Assembly (NCBI GenBank): GCA_013214575.1
Contig: JABSSD010000217.1
Location: 30,039-94,038 of the forward strand
Length of the DNA: 64,000 bases
Direction of reading: 5' to 3'
Source of the DNA: Paracoccaceae bacterium
Lineage (GTDB): Bacteria; Pseudomonadota; Alphaproteobacteria; Rhodobacterales; Rhodobacteraceae
Part shown: positions 45,934 to 54,024 of the stretch, in pieces
How positions within the stretch are numbered: the stretch's first letter is position 1
Layout of the letters: the number at the start of each line of letters is the position of its first letter
Program-made: the position numbers and the translations under genes
Notes under the pieces: model-generated
What the model was told of the DNA's origin: nothing
Database searches by the model: none
Seen by the model: only the letters and a program-made list of their open reading frames with translations

Positions 45934-46018
45934 GACATTGCTCCAGACTCACTGATTTGAGATCAACCTGCCATGTCACCACAAATGAAAATGCACGATT
46001 TACGCCATATCCTGACGA

Positions 46019-47032
46019 TTATTCATCATTTCCGACGCGGGCATTTGTCCCTTGTCCCCCTGCCTCGCGGCGTTTGCGCAGGGCCATCGGGGTAAGTCCG
46101 AACTGTGCCTTATATAAACTGGAAAAACCGCTGGGAAAGCCACAGGCCAAACCAACCTCACCAACGCTAAGGTTGGTGTTCAACAGCAGATTATTGGCCT
46201 TGCTCAGGCGAATTTCACGATAAAAACTGTTCGGCGTGGTGTCGAAACCGGCCCTGAACCTGCGCTCAAGCGAGCGGGCGGATAGGCCTAACTGCAGGGA
46301 TAGTTCAGAAATCGGTACCGGCTCCTCGATATTGTCCTGCATGATCTGAATGCACCGGTCGAGCGCCGTGTCGCCGGTGGTATTGCTGCGCGCCCCACCA
46401 AACGGCTGACGGGTCGAAAAGTCCCGAATTCTGTCATGCAACAGAACATTGGCCACCGTCATCAGCGCCGCCGGTGAGATATGCCGCCCCATCAGCGCCA
46501 GCACCACATCCACAGTGGCCCCCATACCAGCGCAGGTCACCACCAGACCATCTTCGCTGGCCAGCGCACTGTCTGCCTCGAACAGGCTGCTACGCTCGCG
46601 CATCAGGGCCGCGTTTTCCCAATGGGTCGACAGATGCTGCGCCGCTCCGCCTCGATCCTTGATATAGCGGCTTGCGGCCTCGGCCAAGAGAAACACCTGC
46701 GCGCCGCGATAGGTATAAGCCGAGATCAGCGTCGGCGGCGACAGCGCCGGGCAGTCGGGATCACTATTGCCGATGACAAAAGCATAGTCCGCCCCGGGCC
46801 GCTCAACACAGGGGTCTGATTTGACAAAAGCCTCACAGCGGCTCTCGATTATGCCGCCCCGGGCAGAGCGATAGGTCCAGGCAAACTGCGGCTGCGCGGC
46901 GATCCGATTGGCAATGCGCAGGGCATCCACGATGGCGGCCACCTCCAGCAGCACAAAGCCATCGGCGACGATAATGTCGATCTGCCAAACACGCGGTGTT
47001 TGCGGGGCGTTGATATTGGTGGAACTGGCCAT
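46019..47032 (-). CDS. GlxA-family transcriptional regulator (DJ-1/PfpI plus AraC HTH)
   Basis: 337 residues. Residues 15-195 form a class I glutamine-amidotransferase-like sensor (QIDIIVADGFVLLEVAAIVD, YAFVIGNSDPD, CAGMGATVDVVLALMGR). Residues 225-325 carry two AraC helix-turn-helix motifs (PISELSLQLGLSARSLERRF, then VGEVGLACGFPSGFSSLYKAQF). Members such as GbdR and SouR control choline, betaine and sarcosine catabolism. The DMGDH-like gene 85 bases downstream is the obvious target. Inducer not determined. Confidence 0.9.
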   Translation of the reverse strand: MASSTNINAPQTPRVWQIDIIVADGFVLLEVAAIVDALRIANRIAAQPQFAWTYRSARGGIIESRCEAFVKSDPCVERPGADYAFVIGNSDPDCPALSPPTLISAYTYRGAQVFLLAEAASRYIKDRGGAAQHLSTHWENAALMRERSSLFEADSALASEDGLVVTCAGMGATVDVVLALMGRHISPAALMTVANVLLHDRIRDFSTRQPFGGARSNTTGDTALDRCIQIMQDNIEEPVPISELSLQLGLSARSLERRFRAGFDTTPNSFYREIRLSKANNLLLNTNLSVGEVGLACGFPSGFSSLYKAQFGLTPMALRKRREAGGQGTNARVGNDE

Positions 47033-47108
47033 GGTAGAAGTCCTAGACCATCCCAGATCAAATCTGCAACGTTAATTCAGACGCTGGCAAACGATGGAAA
47101 GAGAGACG

Positions 47109-47408
47109 ATGATGGATTTTCCCTGGCTGGTCGTGCTGCTGTATCTGCTGGCCATCAACACCCTGACGCTGGCGCTGTTCGCCCTCGACAAATACCGGGC
47201 GCGACATCGGCGGTGGCGGATATCGGAGCAGAGCTTGCTGCTGGTCTGCCTTCTGGGCGGCACCCCTGGCGCCTATTGGGCGCGCAAAAGGTTTCGCCAC
47301 AAGACCCGCAAACAGCCCTTTTCAAGCCATCTGCAGATGATCGCTGTGCTGCAGATCCTGGCCGGCCTAGGGGGGCTCTGGCTGGTTCTATCGGGCAAAG
47401 ACCTCTGA
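47109..47408 (+). CDS. DUF1294 membrane protein
   Basis: 99 residues with two or three membrane segments (WLVVLLYLLAINTLTLALFALDK, QSLLLVCLLGGTPGAYWA, MIAVLQILAGLGGLWLVL). Family motifs FALDKYRARHRRWRISE and GGTPGAYWARKRFRHKTRKQ are complete. Function unknown. ATG 47109 follows GAGAGACG. Its last 21 bases overlap the end of the convergent reductase gene. Confidence 0.85.
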   Translation: MMDFPWLVVLLYLLAINTLTLALFALDKYRARHRRWRISEQSLLLVCLLGGTPGAYWARKRFRHKTRKQPFSSHLQMIAVLQILAGLGGLWLVLSGKDL

Positions 47409-47840
47409 CAGGATTGCCGTCAGGGCATCCGCGTCCTGCTGTGAAAAGGCATTTGGCAAATTGCTGTCGATATCAAACACCCCGATCAATAGCCCCGAGC
47501 CATCATGGATCGGCAGCACCAGTTCGGACCGGGTAGAGCTGGCGCAGGCGATATGGCCTGCAAAAGCTTCGACATCCGCCACCAATTGCACCTTGCCGCT
47601 GCGGGCCGCAGCGCCGCAGACGCCGCGCGAGAACGGTATTTTCAGGCAGCCATGGCCGCCCTGGTAGGGGCCTATTTTCAGCACCTCAGGTTCAGTCACC
47701 CGGTAGAAACCGGTCCAGTCAAAGCGATCATCGCTGTGGTGCACCTCGCAGGCGACTGTGGCCATCAGCGCCACCTGATCATTTTCGCCTTCGGTCAGGG
47801 CGGCAATGGTCTTGGCCAGGAAAATGTAGTCAACTTTCAT
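47388..47840 (-). CDS. Free methionine-(R)-sulfoxide reductase (GAF domain)
   Basis: 150 residues, one GAF domain. The three catalytic cysteines are Cys65 (GGHGCLKIP), Cys75 (SRGVCGAAA) and Cys99 (GHIACASSTRSE), with the same spacing (10 and 24) as Cys84, Cys94 and Cys118 of the E. coli fRMsr. It reduces free, not protein-bound, methionine-R-sulfoxide using thioredoxin. A dispersed repeat and the thiolase 3' end lie upstream. Confidence 0.92.
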   Translation of the reverse strand: MKVDYIFLAKTIAALTEGENDQVALMATVACEVHHSDDRFDWTGFYRVTEPEVLKIGPYQGGHGCLKIPFSRGVCGAAARSGKVQLVADVEAFAGHIACASSTRSELVLPIHDGSGLLIGVFDIDSNLPNAFSQQDADALTAILSEVFAR

Positions 47841-47868
47841 AGGGCAACCTCAGGTCGGAGAGGGGCGG

Positions 47869-47932
47869 AGGGGGCCAGCCCCCTCTTGGCCTGACGGCCA
47901 ATTCACCCCCGGGATATTTTCAGCCAGATGAA
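47869..47932 (-). repeat. Dispersed 3'-flank repeat, copy 3
   Basis: On the minus strand it starts 3 bases after the thiolase stop codon with TTCATCTGGCTGAAAATATC, then CCGGGGG. It differs from copies 1 and 2 by an extra segment containing the hairpin TTGGCCGTCAGGCCAA before the GGGGGCTGGCCCCC dyad. Confidence 0.75.
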
Positions 47933-47934
47933 GA

Positions 47935-49107
47935 TCAGGCCCGTTCGATGGCAATGGCAGTGCCTTCGCCGCCGCCAATGCAAATGGCGGCAATGCCGCG
48001 TTTGAGGCCGCGTTTTTCCAGCGCGTTCAGCAGCGTCACGATGATTCGCGCCCCGGAGGCGCCAATCGGATGGCCCAGCGCACAGGCACCGCCATTGACG
48101 TTGACCACCTCGCGGGACAGGCCCATGTCACGCATAAAGGCCATTGGCACCACGGCAAAGGCCTCGTTGACCTCCCACAGGTCGACATCCTCGCGGCGCC
48201 AACCGATACGCTGCATCAGCTTTTGCGCCGCAGGAACCGGCGCGGTGGTGAACAGACCTGGCGCCTGGGCGTGGCTGGCATGGCCGAGGATTTTGGCGCG
48301 CACGGTCAACCCCTGTGCTTTGGCCGCCGCGGCTGAGGCCAGCACCAGCGCCGCGGCCCCGTCCGAAATCGACGATGCATTGGCGGCCGTGACGGTGCCG
48401 TCCTTACGGAAGGCTGGTTTCAGGGTTGGGATTTTCTCCGGGCGGGCCGATTTTGGCTGCTCGTCCGCATCAAACACCAGCTCGCCTTTCCGGGTCTTGA
48501 CCGTAACCGGCGTGATTTCACCGTCAAAGGCATTGCTGGCCTGGGCCTGCAGCGCGTTGGACAGCGAGCGCAGGGCAAATTCATCCTGCTCCTGGCGGCT
48601 GAATTGATAGGTTTCGGCACAATCCTCGGCGAAGGACCCCATCAGGCGGCCCTTGTCATAGGCATCCTCGAGCCCATCCAGAAACATGTGGTCGATCACC
48701 TGATTGTGGCCGATACGGGCGCCACCGCGCATCTTTGGCAGCAGGTAAGGCGCATTGGACATGCTCTCCATGCCGCCGGCAACCATTGTATCTGCATGAC
48801 CCAGTGCAATCTGGTCATAGGCCATCATTGCGGCCTTCATGCCCGATCCGCACATTTTGTTCAGCGTGGTGGCGGGCACCGCCTCGCCCAAGCCCGCCGC
48901 AAACCCGGCCTGACGCGCCGGGGCCTGCCCCAGACCCGCCGACAAAACGCAGCCCATCAGCAGCTCATCGACGGTTGCGGCCCCAGCCCCCTCCAGCGCG
49001 GCCCGAATCGCTGCGCCCCCAAGATCGGCAGCAGCGACCCCATCAAATATCCCCTGAAACCCACCCATTGGGGTGCGCGCGGCCCCCGCAATAACAACCT
49101 CGGTCAT
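47935..49107 (-). CDS. Acetyl-CoA C-acyltransferase (thiolase)
   Basis: 390 residues. The acyl-accepting Cys86 is in TTLNKMCGSGMKAAMMAY; the second active-site pair is in NVNGGACALGHPIGASGARI (His) and ICIGGGEGTAIAIE (Cys). It makes or cleaves acetoacetyl-CoA or longer 3-ketoacyl-CoA. GGAGGGAAGAGC precedes ATG 49107. No phaB or fad genes are adjacent, so biosynthetic or degradative use is open. Divergent from the STAS gene. Confidence 0.93.
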   Translation of the reverse strand: MTEVVIAGAARTPMGGFQGIFDGVAAADLGGAAIRAALEGAGAATVDELLMGCVLSAGLGQAPARQAGFAAGLGEAVPATTLNKMCGSGMKAAMMAYDQIALGHADTMVAGGMESMSNAPYLLPKMRGGARIGHNQVIDHMFLDGLEDAYDKGRLMGSFAEDCAETYQFSRQEQDEFALRSLSNALQAQASNAFDGEITPVTVKTRKGELVFDADEQPKSARPEKIPTLKPAFRKDGTVTAANASSISDGAAALVLASAAAAKAQGLTVRAKILGHASHAQAPGLFTTAPVPAAQKLMQRIGWRREDVDLWEVNEAFAVVPMAFMRDMGLSREVVNVNGGACALGHPIGASGARIIVTLLNALEKRGLKRGIAAICIGGGEGTAIAIERA

Positions 49108-49139
49108 GCTCTTCCCTCCATTGGCTGAACCATGCATAC

Positions 49140-49189
49140 AAAATGGTAAGGATTGCGGTCTAGACTGCGCAGTAACGAATTACCATTTT
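49140..49189. promoter_or_regulatory. Nested dyad between the thiolase and STAS genes
   Basis: Outer arms AAAATGGTAA (49140-49149) and TTACCATTTT (49180-49189) are perfectly complementary; the 30-base interior contains the palindrome GTCTAGAC. It lies in the 93-base divergent promoter gap, so it could be an operator for either gene or a hairpin in the STAS leader. Confidence 0.5.
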
Positions 49190-49200
49190 TGGGGGAAAAA

Positions 49201-49539
49201 ATGAGCCTGACCAGCACAATGACGGAGAGTGGCCAGATTGTAACGGTGAACGCCGAACGTATCGATGCCGCCATTGCCATTCAGTTCAAGGAAGACATGC
49301 GCAGTGAGACGGAAGGTGGCGCAAGCCGGGTTATCCTGGATCTGTCTGAGGTTAAATTTATTGATTCCAGTGGACTAGGTGCAATTGTCGCGGCGATGAA
49401 GCAACTGGGCAGCAGCCGGAAACTGGATCTCGCAGGGCTAAGCCCAATGGTCGAGAAAGTCTTTCGGTTGACCCGCATGGATACCGTATTTGATCTCTAT
49501 GCCTCGCTGAGTGAGGCCACAGCTGTCCGCAACACCTAA
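49201..49539 (+). CDS. STAS-domain protein (anti-sigma factor antagonist type)
   Basis: 112 residues. VILDLSEVKFIDSSGLGAIV is the phosphorylation-site motif of SpoIIAA/RsbV proteins (Ser56/Ser57), and LAGLSPMVEKVFRLTRMDTVF is the usual C-terminal block. It is expected to bind and release a partner depending on its phosphorylation. The next gene encodes a matching GHKL kinase. ATG 49201 follows GGGGGAAAA. Confidence 0.9.
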   Translation: MSLTSTMTESGQIVTVNAERIDAAIAIQFKEDMRSETEGGASRVILDLSEVKFIDSSGLGAIVAAMKQLGSSRKLDLAGLSPMVEKVFRLTRMDTVFDLYASLSEATAVRNT

Positions 49540-49543
49540 AAAA

Positions 49544-50020
49544 ATGGATTTGAAGGCGCAAATCGCGCAGATTGAGAACTTGATGGTCGCTTCCTTTGCC
49601 TGCTCGTTTCTGGCCACGGAACTGGATGCCCGCTGGGGTGTCGGTACCGTGGTTGAACGATTGCGCGGCATGGGATTGCCCGAGGACCGTGCCGAAGACG
49701 TGCAAATTGCCCTGGCCGAGGCTGTCAACAATATTGTCGAGCATGCCTATGCCGATACCGCCCCCGGTGATGTGGACATCGGCTGCAATCTGGACACACA
49801 ACAGCTGTGGATCAGCATTGCTGACGCCGGGCGACCACTGCCCAGGGGAAACCTGACCGCGGGCAATCCCGCCGACCTGTCGGTCCCCCGTGAAGATCTG
49901 CCCGAGGGGGGATACGGCTGGTTTCTCATTCGCGAGCTGACCAGCCGCATAATATACGAACGCAATAACGGCAATAATCGGCTGTCGCTTTGTTTCGACG
50001 TTGGCAATAGCTGCCGCTAA
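49544..50020 (+). CDS. RsbW/SpoIIAB-type ATP-binding protein
   Basis: 158 residues, a GHKL ATPase of the anti-sigma kinase group: N-box EAVNNIVEHAYAD, G1-box ISIADAGRPLP and G2-box GGYGWFLIRELTSRI. It should phosphorylate the STAS protein encoded 4 bases upstream. No sigma factor or PP2C phosphatase gene is next to the pair, so its output is unknown. A GTG at 49511 inside the STAS gene is an alternative start. Confidence 0.87.
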   Translation: MDLKAQIAQIENLMVASFACSFLATELDARWGVGTVVERLRGMGLPEDRAEDVQIALAEAVNNIVEHAYADTAPGDVDIGCNLDTQQLWISIADAGRPLPRGNLTAGNPADLSVPREDLPEGGYGWFLIRELTSRIIYERNNGNNRLSLCFDVGNSCR

Positions 50021-50313
50021 CCACCACCGTCCGCGGCTGCGCCACAAAACCGCCGCAAAATCGGCAAAACTGCGCCTTACCCCTGTGCTGATAATGAGCT
50101 GTAGCTGCTCATAGCTTCCCTCGGCGCCGCGCTAAACAGCCCCCACCCAGTGCGCGCCGCCGGGGATTCCCCCCCCCCACAGCCCCCAGTCAAATTCACG
50201 GACAAAATCACGGGCAAAATCCTGCCCCGCCAGCGCAGATAGAGATTGCTTTGCGTATTGCCTTTCGATGCTCAACTTCTAATCTCCCGGCAACGATCAA
50301 GGGGACTCAATTG
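50021..50313. other. Intergenic region before the GGT-like gene
   Basis: 293 bases without a gene. It holds a hairpin ATGAGC / GCTCAT (50094-50112), a run of ten C (50169-50178) and a degenerate pair CACGGACAAAATCACGGGCAA near 50200. No clear promoter was recognised. Confidence 0.5.
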
Positions 50314-51891
50314 ATGCGCGATTTTCAACTTCCGGGCAGGTCGGCCGTTTTTGCCGAGAACGGCCTTTGCGCGACCTCTCATCCACTGGCAGCCGGGGCC
50401 GCGATTGATATCCTGAAACGCGGCGGCAATGCGATGGATGCGGCCATTGCCGGTGCCGTTCTGCTGGGCATTTGCGAGCCTCAAATGACCGGCATCGGCG
50501 GCGATTGTTTTCTGCTCTACACCCGGCCGGGCAGCGACGATGTGCTGGCGCTCAATGGATCGGGTCGGGCGCCAGCGGCAGCCGATGCGGCGTATTTGCG
50601 GGATCAGGGGCTGGATATCGTCCCACCAGAAAGCCCACATGCGGTCACCATCCCCTGCGCAATGGACGCCTTTTGCCACCTCGCCGAAACCGAGGGCAAG
50701 CTGGGCCTGGATGTGATACTAGCGCCGGCAATTCACTATGCCGACGCCGGAGTTCCGGTGGCGCCCCGCGTAGCCTTTGACTGGGCCAATGATGCGGCAA
50801 CCCTGCAAGGAACGGCCAGACGGGACTATCTGTTTGACGGCAAGCCGCCCCGTGTCGGCCAAATGTTCCGCTCTCCTGGACAGGCCGAAGTCCTGCGACG
50901 GGTCGCCCGGGATGGGCGCGATGCCTTTTATACAGGTGAGGTGGCCGAGGACATGTTGGCGGCATTGCAGCAGCAGGGCGGTGTGCACCAGGCCGAGGAT
51001 TTTGCCGACGCCGCTTGCAGTTCGGAAACCCCGGTCAGCGGAAGTTACCAGGGGATGGAACTGGTCGAGCATCCGCCAAACGGTCAGGGCGCCACCGCCA
51101 TTTTGATGCTCAATATCCTCAAGCATTTTGACATTGTCGGCATGGACTCCTTTGGCGCCCAACGTGTCCATATCGAGGCGGAAGCGGCCAAGCTGGCCTA
51201 TGACGCCCGCAATCGCTTTATCGCCGATCCCGATCACATGTCACACTTGCAGCATATGCTGGCACCCGAAACAGCGGCAAAACTGGCGGCGCTGATCAAC
51301 CCAGGCCGCGCCATGGCCGCCGCGGCCCCGCTCAGCGAAGCGGTGCATAAGGACACCGTATATATCACTGTGGTCGACAAGGACCGGATGGCGGTGTCGC
51401 TGATCTATTCCATCTTCCGCGGCTTTGGCACCGGCATCGCCTCGGAAAAATTTGGCATCTTGCTGCAAAACCGTGGATCTGGGTTCACATTGGAAGCAGG
51501 GCACCCGAATGAATTGGGCGGCAATAAGCGACCCATGCACACGATCATTCCCGGCATGCTGCGCCAGGACGGTAAGGTCGTTATGCCGTTTGGCGTCATG
51601 GGCGGTGCCTATCAACCCAATGGTCATGCCCGGTTTATGTCCAACCTGACTGACTTTGACATGGACATTCAGGCGGCAATGAATGCCCCGCGTGCGTTTA
51701 GCGACAACGGTGTCCTGAAGGTCGAACGGGGATATTCGGATCAGGTGCGCCAGCAGCTTGCTGATCTCGGCCACAGAGTCGAAATACCACCAACCGCGAT
51801 TGGCGGCTCTCAGGCCATCCGCATCCGCAGCGATGGCGTACTGGAAGGCGCCAGTGATCCGCGCAAAGATGGCTGTGCATTGGGGTACTAA
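50314..51891 (+). CDS. Gamma-glutamyltransferase-like Ntn hydrolase
   Basis: 525 residues. The GGT fold is clear (ATSHPLAAGAAIDILKRGGNAMDAA, QMTGIGGDCFLLY, ELVEHPPNGQGATAILMLNIL, SIFRGFGTGI). At the autoprocessing site the sequence is HKDTVYITVVDKD, where Thr348 would be the nucleophile. The usual TTHxSVVD is changed to TVYITVVD, so the second Thr and the His are missing. There is no signal peptide, so this is probably a cytoplasmic acylase-like relative rather than a classical periplasmic GGT. ATG 50314 follows AAGGGGAC. Confidence 0.85.
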   Translation: MRDFQLPGRSAVFAENGLCATSHPLAAGAAIDILKRGGNAMDAAIAGAVLLGICEPQMTGIGGDCFLLYTRPGSDDVLALNGSGRAPAAADAAYLRDQGLDIVPPESPHAVTIPCAMDAFCHLAETEGKLGLDVILAPAIHYADAGVPVAPRVAFDWANDAATLQGTARRDYLFDGKPPRVGQMFRSPGQAEVLRRVARDGRDAFYTGEVAEDMLAALQQQGGVHQAEDFADAACSSETPVSGSYQGMELVEHPPNGQGATAILMLNILKHFDIVGMDSFGAQRVHIEAEAAKLAYDARNRFIADPDHMSHLQHMLAPETAAKLAALINPGRAMAAAAPLSEAVHKDTVYITVVDKDRMAVSLIYSIFRGFGTGIASEKFGILLQNRGSGFTLEAGHPNELGGNKRPMHTIIPGMLRQDGKVVMPFGVMGGAYQPNGHARFMSNLTDFDMDIQAAMNAPRAFSDNGVLKVERGYSDQVRQQLADLGHRVEIPPTAIGGSQAIRIRSDGVLEGASDPRKDGCALGY

Positions 51892-51909
51892 TCGCAGCAA
51901 CCACTGTAG

Positions 51910-51929
51910 GGTGCGTGCTGGCACGCACC
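51910..51929. repeat. Short hairpin GGTGCGTGC-TG-GCACGCACC
   Basis: A perfect 9-bp stem in the gap between the convergent GGT-like and hspQ genes, followed by two GGGTCGGC-type repeats. It resembles a short dispersed repeat that I recall from other proteobacteria; only one copy is seen here. Confidence 0.5.
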
Positions 51930-51991
51930 TTCCGCCGGGTCGGCACCTTCCACGGCGTCGGCAGTTTCGCGGGGTCGGCGGGGAGGCGCCG

Positions 51992-52318
51992 TCAGTTCAG
52001 TTGGAAATGCAGCGGATAGGTGCCGTCGGAAAACGGGCCAAACATATCCGGGATATCCGGATGATCCACCGGCTCGCCAGAATAATCGGCCACCAGATTC
52101 TGTTCGGACACATAAGCCACGTAATAGCTTTGGTCATTTTCCGCCAGCAAATGGTAGAACGGCTGTTCTTTGGACGGGCGGCTTTCCTCGGGGATCGCCT
52201 GATACCATTCGTCGGTATTGGTGAACTGAGGATCGACGTCAAAAACCACTCCTCGAAACGGGTGCTTTTTGTGGCGTACAACTTGCCCCAAATGATATTT
52301 CGCGCGTGTTCTTAACAT
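51992..52318 (-). CDS. hspQ: Heat shock protein HspQ
   Basis: 108 residues. AKYHLGQVVRHKKHPFRGVVFD-type start (RAKYHLGQVVRHKKHPFRGV), DVDPQFTNTDEWYQAIPEE, PFYHLLAENDQSYYVAYVSE and QNLVADYSGEPVDHP are characteristic. HspQ binds hemimethylated DNA in E. coli and acts as a specificity factor for the Lon protease. ATG 52318 was chosen for family length; the frame extends 19 codons upstream without conservation. Divergent from the AEC transporter gene. Confidence 0.93.
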   Translation of the reverse strand: MLRTRAKYHLGQVVRHKKHPFRGVVFDVDPQFTNTDEWYQAIPEESRPSKEQPFYHLLAENDQSYYVAYVSEQNLVADYSGEPVDHPDIPDMFGPFSDGTYPLHFQLN

Positions 52319-52402
52319 AGTCTTGCTGCCCCTATGCTCTACCAGTACCCCGTAACCTAGGACCTTGTCCAACAAATGACATGACTATCGGGGAAACAGT
52401 CT

Positions 52403-53284
52403 GTGAACCTTTCTTTGACAGTGCTCGAAATCGTAGCACCGGTTTTTATTCTCGCAGCAACCGGCTTTGGCTGGGTTAAATTCGGCTTTGAGTACCGCAT
52501 TCAGTTTGTCACCCGGCTGGCGATGACACTGGCCGTGCCCTGCCTGATTTTCACCGCTCTGATGAAGACCGATCTGGACAAAAGCACCCTGGGCACATTC
52601 CTGCTGGCAAGCATTGCGGGCTATGGCTTGATCGCGCTGGTGGCTCAGGGTTTGGTGCGCTTTACCGGGCTGGATCGACGCACCTATCTGGCGCCTCTCA
52701 TCTTTGGCAACACCGGCAACCTCGGCCTGCCGCTGGCGCTGTTTGCCTTTGGTGAGGCCGGGCTTGGCTACGGCGTTGTGGCGCTGGCTGCTTCCTCGGT
52801 TCTGTCCTTCACCTTTGGGATTTACCTGGTGGCGGGCCAGGGCGCAGGCCGCAAGGTGCTGAAGGAACCCATGGTCTGGGCAACCCTACTGGGGGGTTTG
52901 TTCCTGTGGCAGGGCTGGCAAACGCCGCAGTTCCTGACAAATGCACTGGATCTGATCGGCCAGATGGCGATTCCGCTGATGCTGATTACGCTGGGCGTTG
53001 CCGTGGCCCGGCTGACACCCGGCAAGATCTCTCGGGCGGTTGCCCTGTCACTGGCAAAACTGCTGATCTGTGTCGCTGTCGGCTGGGGGCTGGGGCTGCT
53101 TTTCGCCTTGGATCACGTGGCTTTTGGGGTGCTTGTCTTGCAATTGTCGACCCCGGTGGCCGTCACCTCGTACCTGCTGGCGGAAAAGTTCAACGCAGAT
53201 TCCGAGGCGGTGGCCGGCATGGTCGTGGTATCCACCCTGATGGCGGTCGTGGCGCTGCCGCTACTGCTGGCCATGGTTGTGTAA
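52403..53284 (+). CDS. AEC-family transporter (auxin efflux carrier type)
   Basis: 293 residues starting at GTG, with ten hydrophobic segments in two repeats: LTVLEIVAPVFILAATGFGWV, RLAMTLAVPCLIFTALMKT, LIFGNTGNLGLPLALFAFGE, and in the second half LDLIGQMAIPLMLITLGVAVA. These proteins export small carboxylates such as malate or amino-acid derivatives. Substrate unknown. Followed by the lipoprotein gene after 65 bases. Confidence 0.88.
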   Translation: MNLSLTVLEIVAPVFILAATGFGWVKFGFEYRIQFVTRLAMTLAVPCLIFTALMKTDLDKSTLGTFLLASIAGYGLIALVAQGLVRFTGLDRRTYLAPLIFGNTGNLGLPLALFAFGEAGLGYGVVALAASSVLSFTFGIYLVAGQGAGRKVLKEPMVWATLLGGLFLWQGWQTPQFLTNALDLIGQMAIPLMLITLGVAVARLTPGKISRAVALSLAKLLICVAVGWGLGLLFALDHVAFGVLVLQLSTPVAVTSYLLAEKFNADSEAVAGMVVVSTLMAVVALPLLLAMVV

Positions 53285-53292
53285 ATGTGAAT

Positions 53293-53330
53293 TTGTCCAC
53301 CGGTCATTTTTTGCTATAGTCAGCAAAAAA
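53293..53330 (+). promoter_or_regulatory. Promoter candidate overlapped by a dyad
   Basis: TTGTCC (53293-53298), 16-base spacer, TATAGT (53315-53320). The dyad TTTTTTGCT / AGCAAAAAA (53307-53330) covers the -10 region. The start of the next gene is 20 bases further. The dyad might instead terminate the transporter transcript. Confidence 0.45.
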
Positions 53331-53349
53331 ATAAGTTAGGCAGAGGCAA

Positions 53350-53937
53350 ATGAGCAGAATCATGAGCGCCCTGATCGCGTTGTTGATCATGGCATCCTGT
53401 GGCGGTGGCCAAAAATCCCCGCCGCGCAATCTGGACAATGCGTGCAGCATTATCAGCCAGAAATCCGACTACCTGAAAGCGTTCAAAGCGGCCGAGCGCC
53501 GCTGGGGGGTTCCGGTGCATGTGCAGATGGCAACCATCTATCAGGAAAGTCGCTATCGGGCGGATGCCCGCACGCCGCATAAATATGTGCTGGGAATCAT
53601 CCCCATGGGCCGGGTCTCCAGCGCCTATGGCTTTTCGCAGGCGCTGGATGGCACCTGGGACGAATACCAGCGTGAGGCCGGCCGCCGCAGTTCCAAGCGC
53701 AACCGCATTGGCCACGCCACTGATTTCATCGGCTGGTACATGAACAAGACCCGTGCGAAAAACGGCATCGCCCTGTCGGATGCGCGCAATCAGTATCTGG
53801 CCTATCACGAAGGCCACACCGGCTATGCCCGGGGCAGCTACCGATCCAAGCCCTGGCTGTTGCGGGTAGCGGACAAGGTTGATGCGCGCGCCGATATGTA
53901 CCAGCGCCAACTGGCCAATTGCCGCAAGTTCAACTGA
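53350..53937 (+). CDS. Transglycosylase-SLT-like lipoprotein
   Basis: 195 residues. A short signal peptide ends in IMASC (lipidated Cys17, a weak lipobox). Lysozyme-like features follow: WGVPVHVQMATIYQESRYRA with the likely catalytic Glu66, SSAYGFSQALDGTWDEYQ, and AYHEGHTGYARGSY. It should act on peptidoglycan from the membrane. The GRxxAYGFSQA context replaces the usual SxxGxxQ, as in a subgroup of SLT proteins found in alphaproteobacteria. Confidence 0.85.
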   Translation: MSRIMSALIALLIMASCGGGQKSPPRNLDNACSIISQKSDYLKAFKAAERRWGVPVHVQMATIYQESRYRADARTPHKYVLGIIPMGRVSSAYGFSQALDGTWDEYQREAGRRSSKRNRIGHATDFIGWYMNKTRAKNGIALSDARNQYLAYHEGHTGYARGSYRSKPWLLRVADKVDARADMYQRQLANCRKFN

Positions 53938-53953
53938 GCCGGACAAGCTGACA

Positions 53954-53977
53954 CTGCCCGGCGACCGCGCCGGGCAG
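53954..53977. terminator. GC-rich hairpin between convergent genes
   Basis: CTGCCCGGCG / CGCCGGGCAG with loop ACCG, 17 bases after the lipoprotein stop codon. Almost the same stem follows truB at 27735. No U-tract on either side. Confidence 0.5.
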
Positions 53978-54024
53978 CACCGCAATATCCATATAAGTAA
54001 TCGTGTCGGCTGAGGCGGATACCC

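Noticed and set aside
44680..45960. Plus-strand frame of 426 codons over the flavoprotein
   Set aside because: Shadow of the DMGDH-like gene, which has complete motifs.
50169..50178. Run of ten C as a phase-variation tract
   Set aside because: It is about 140 bases before the next start codon and outside any frame or recognisable promoter spacer.
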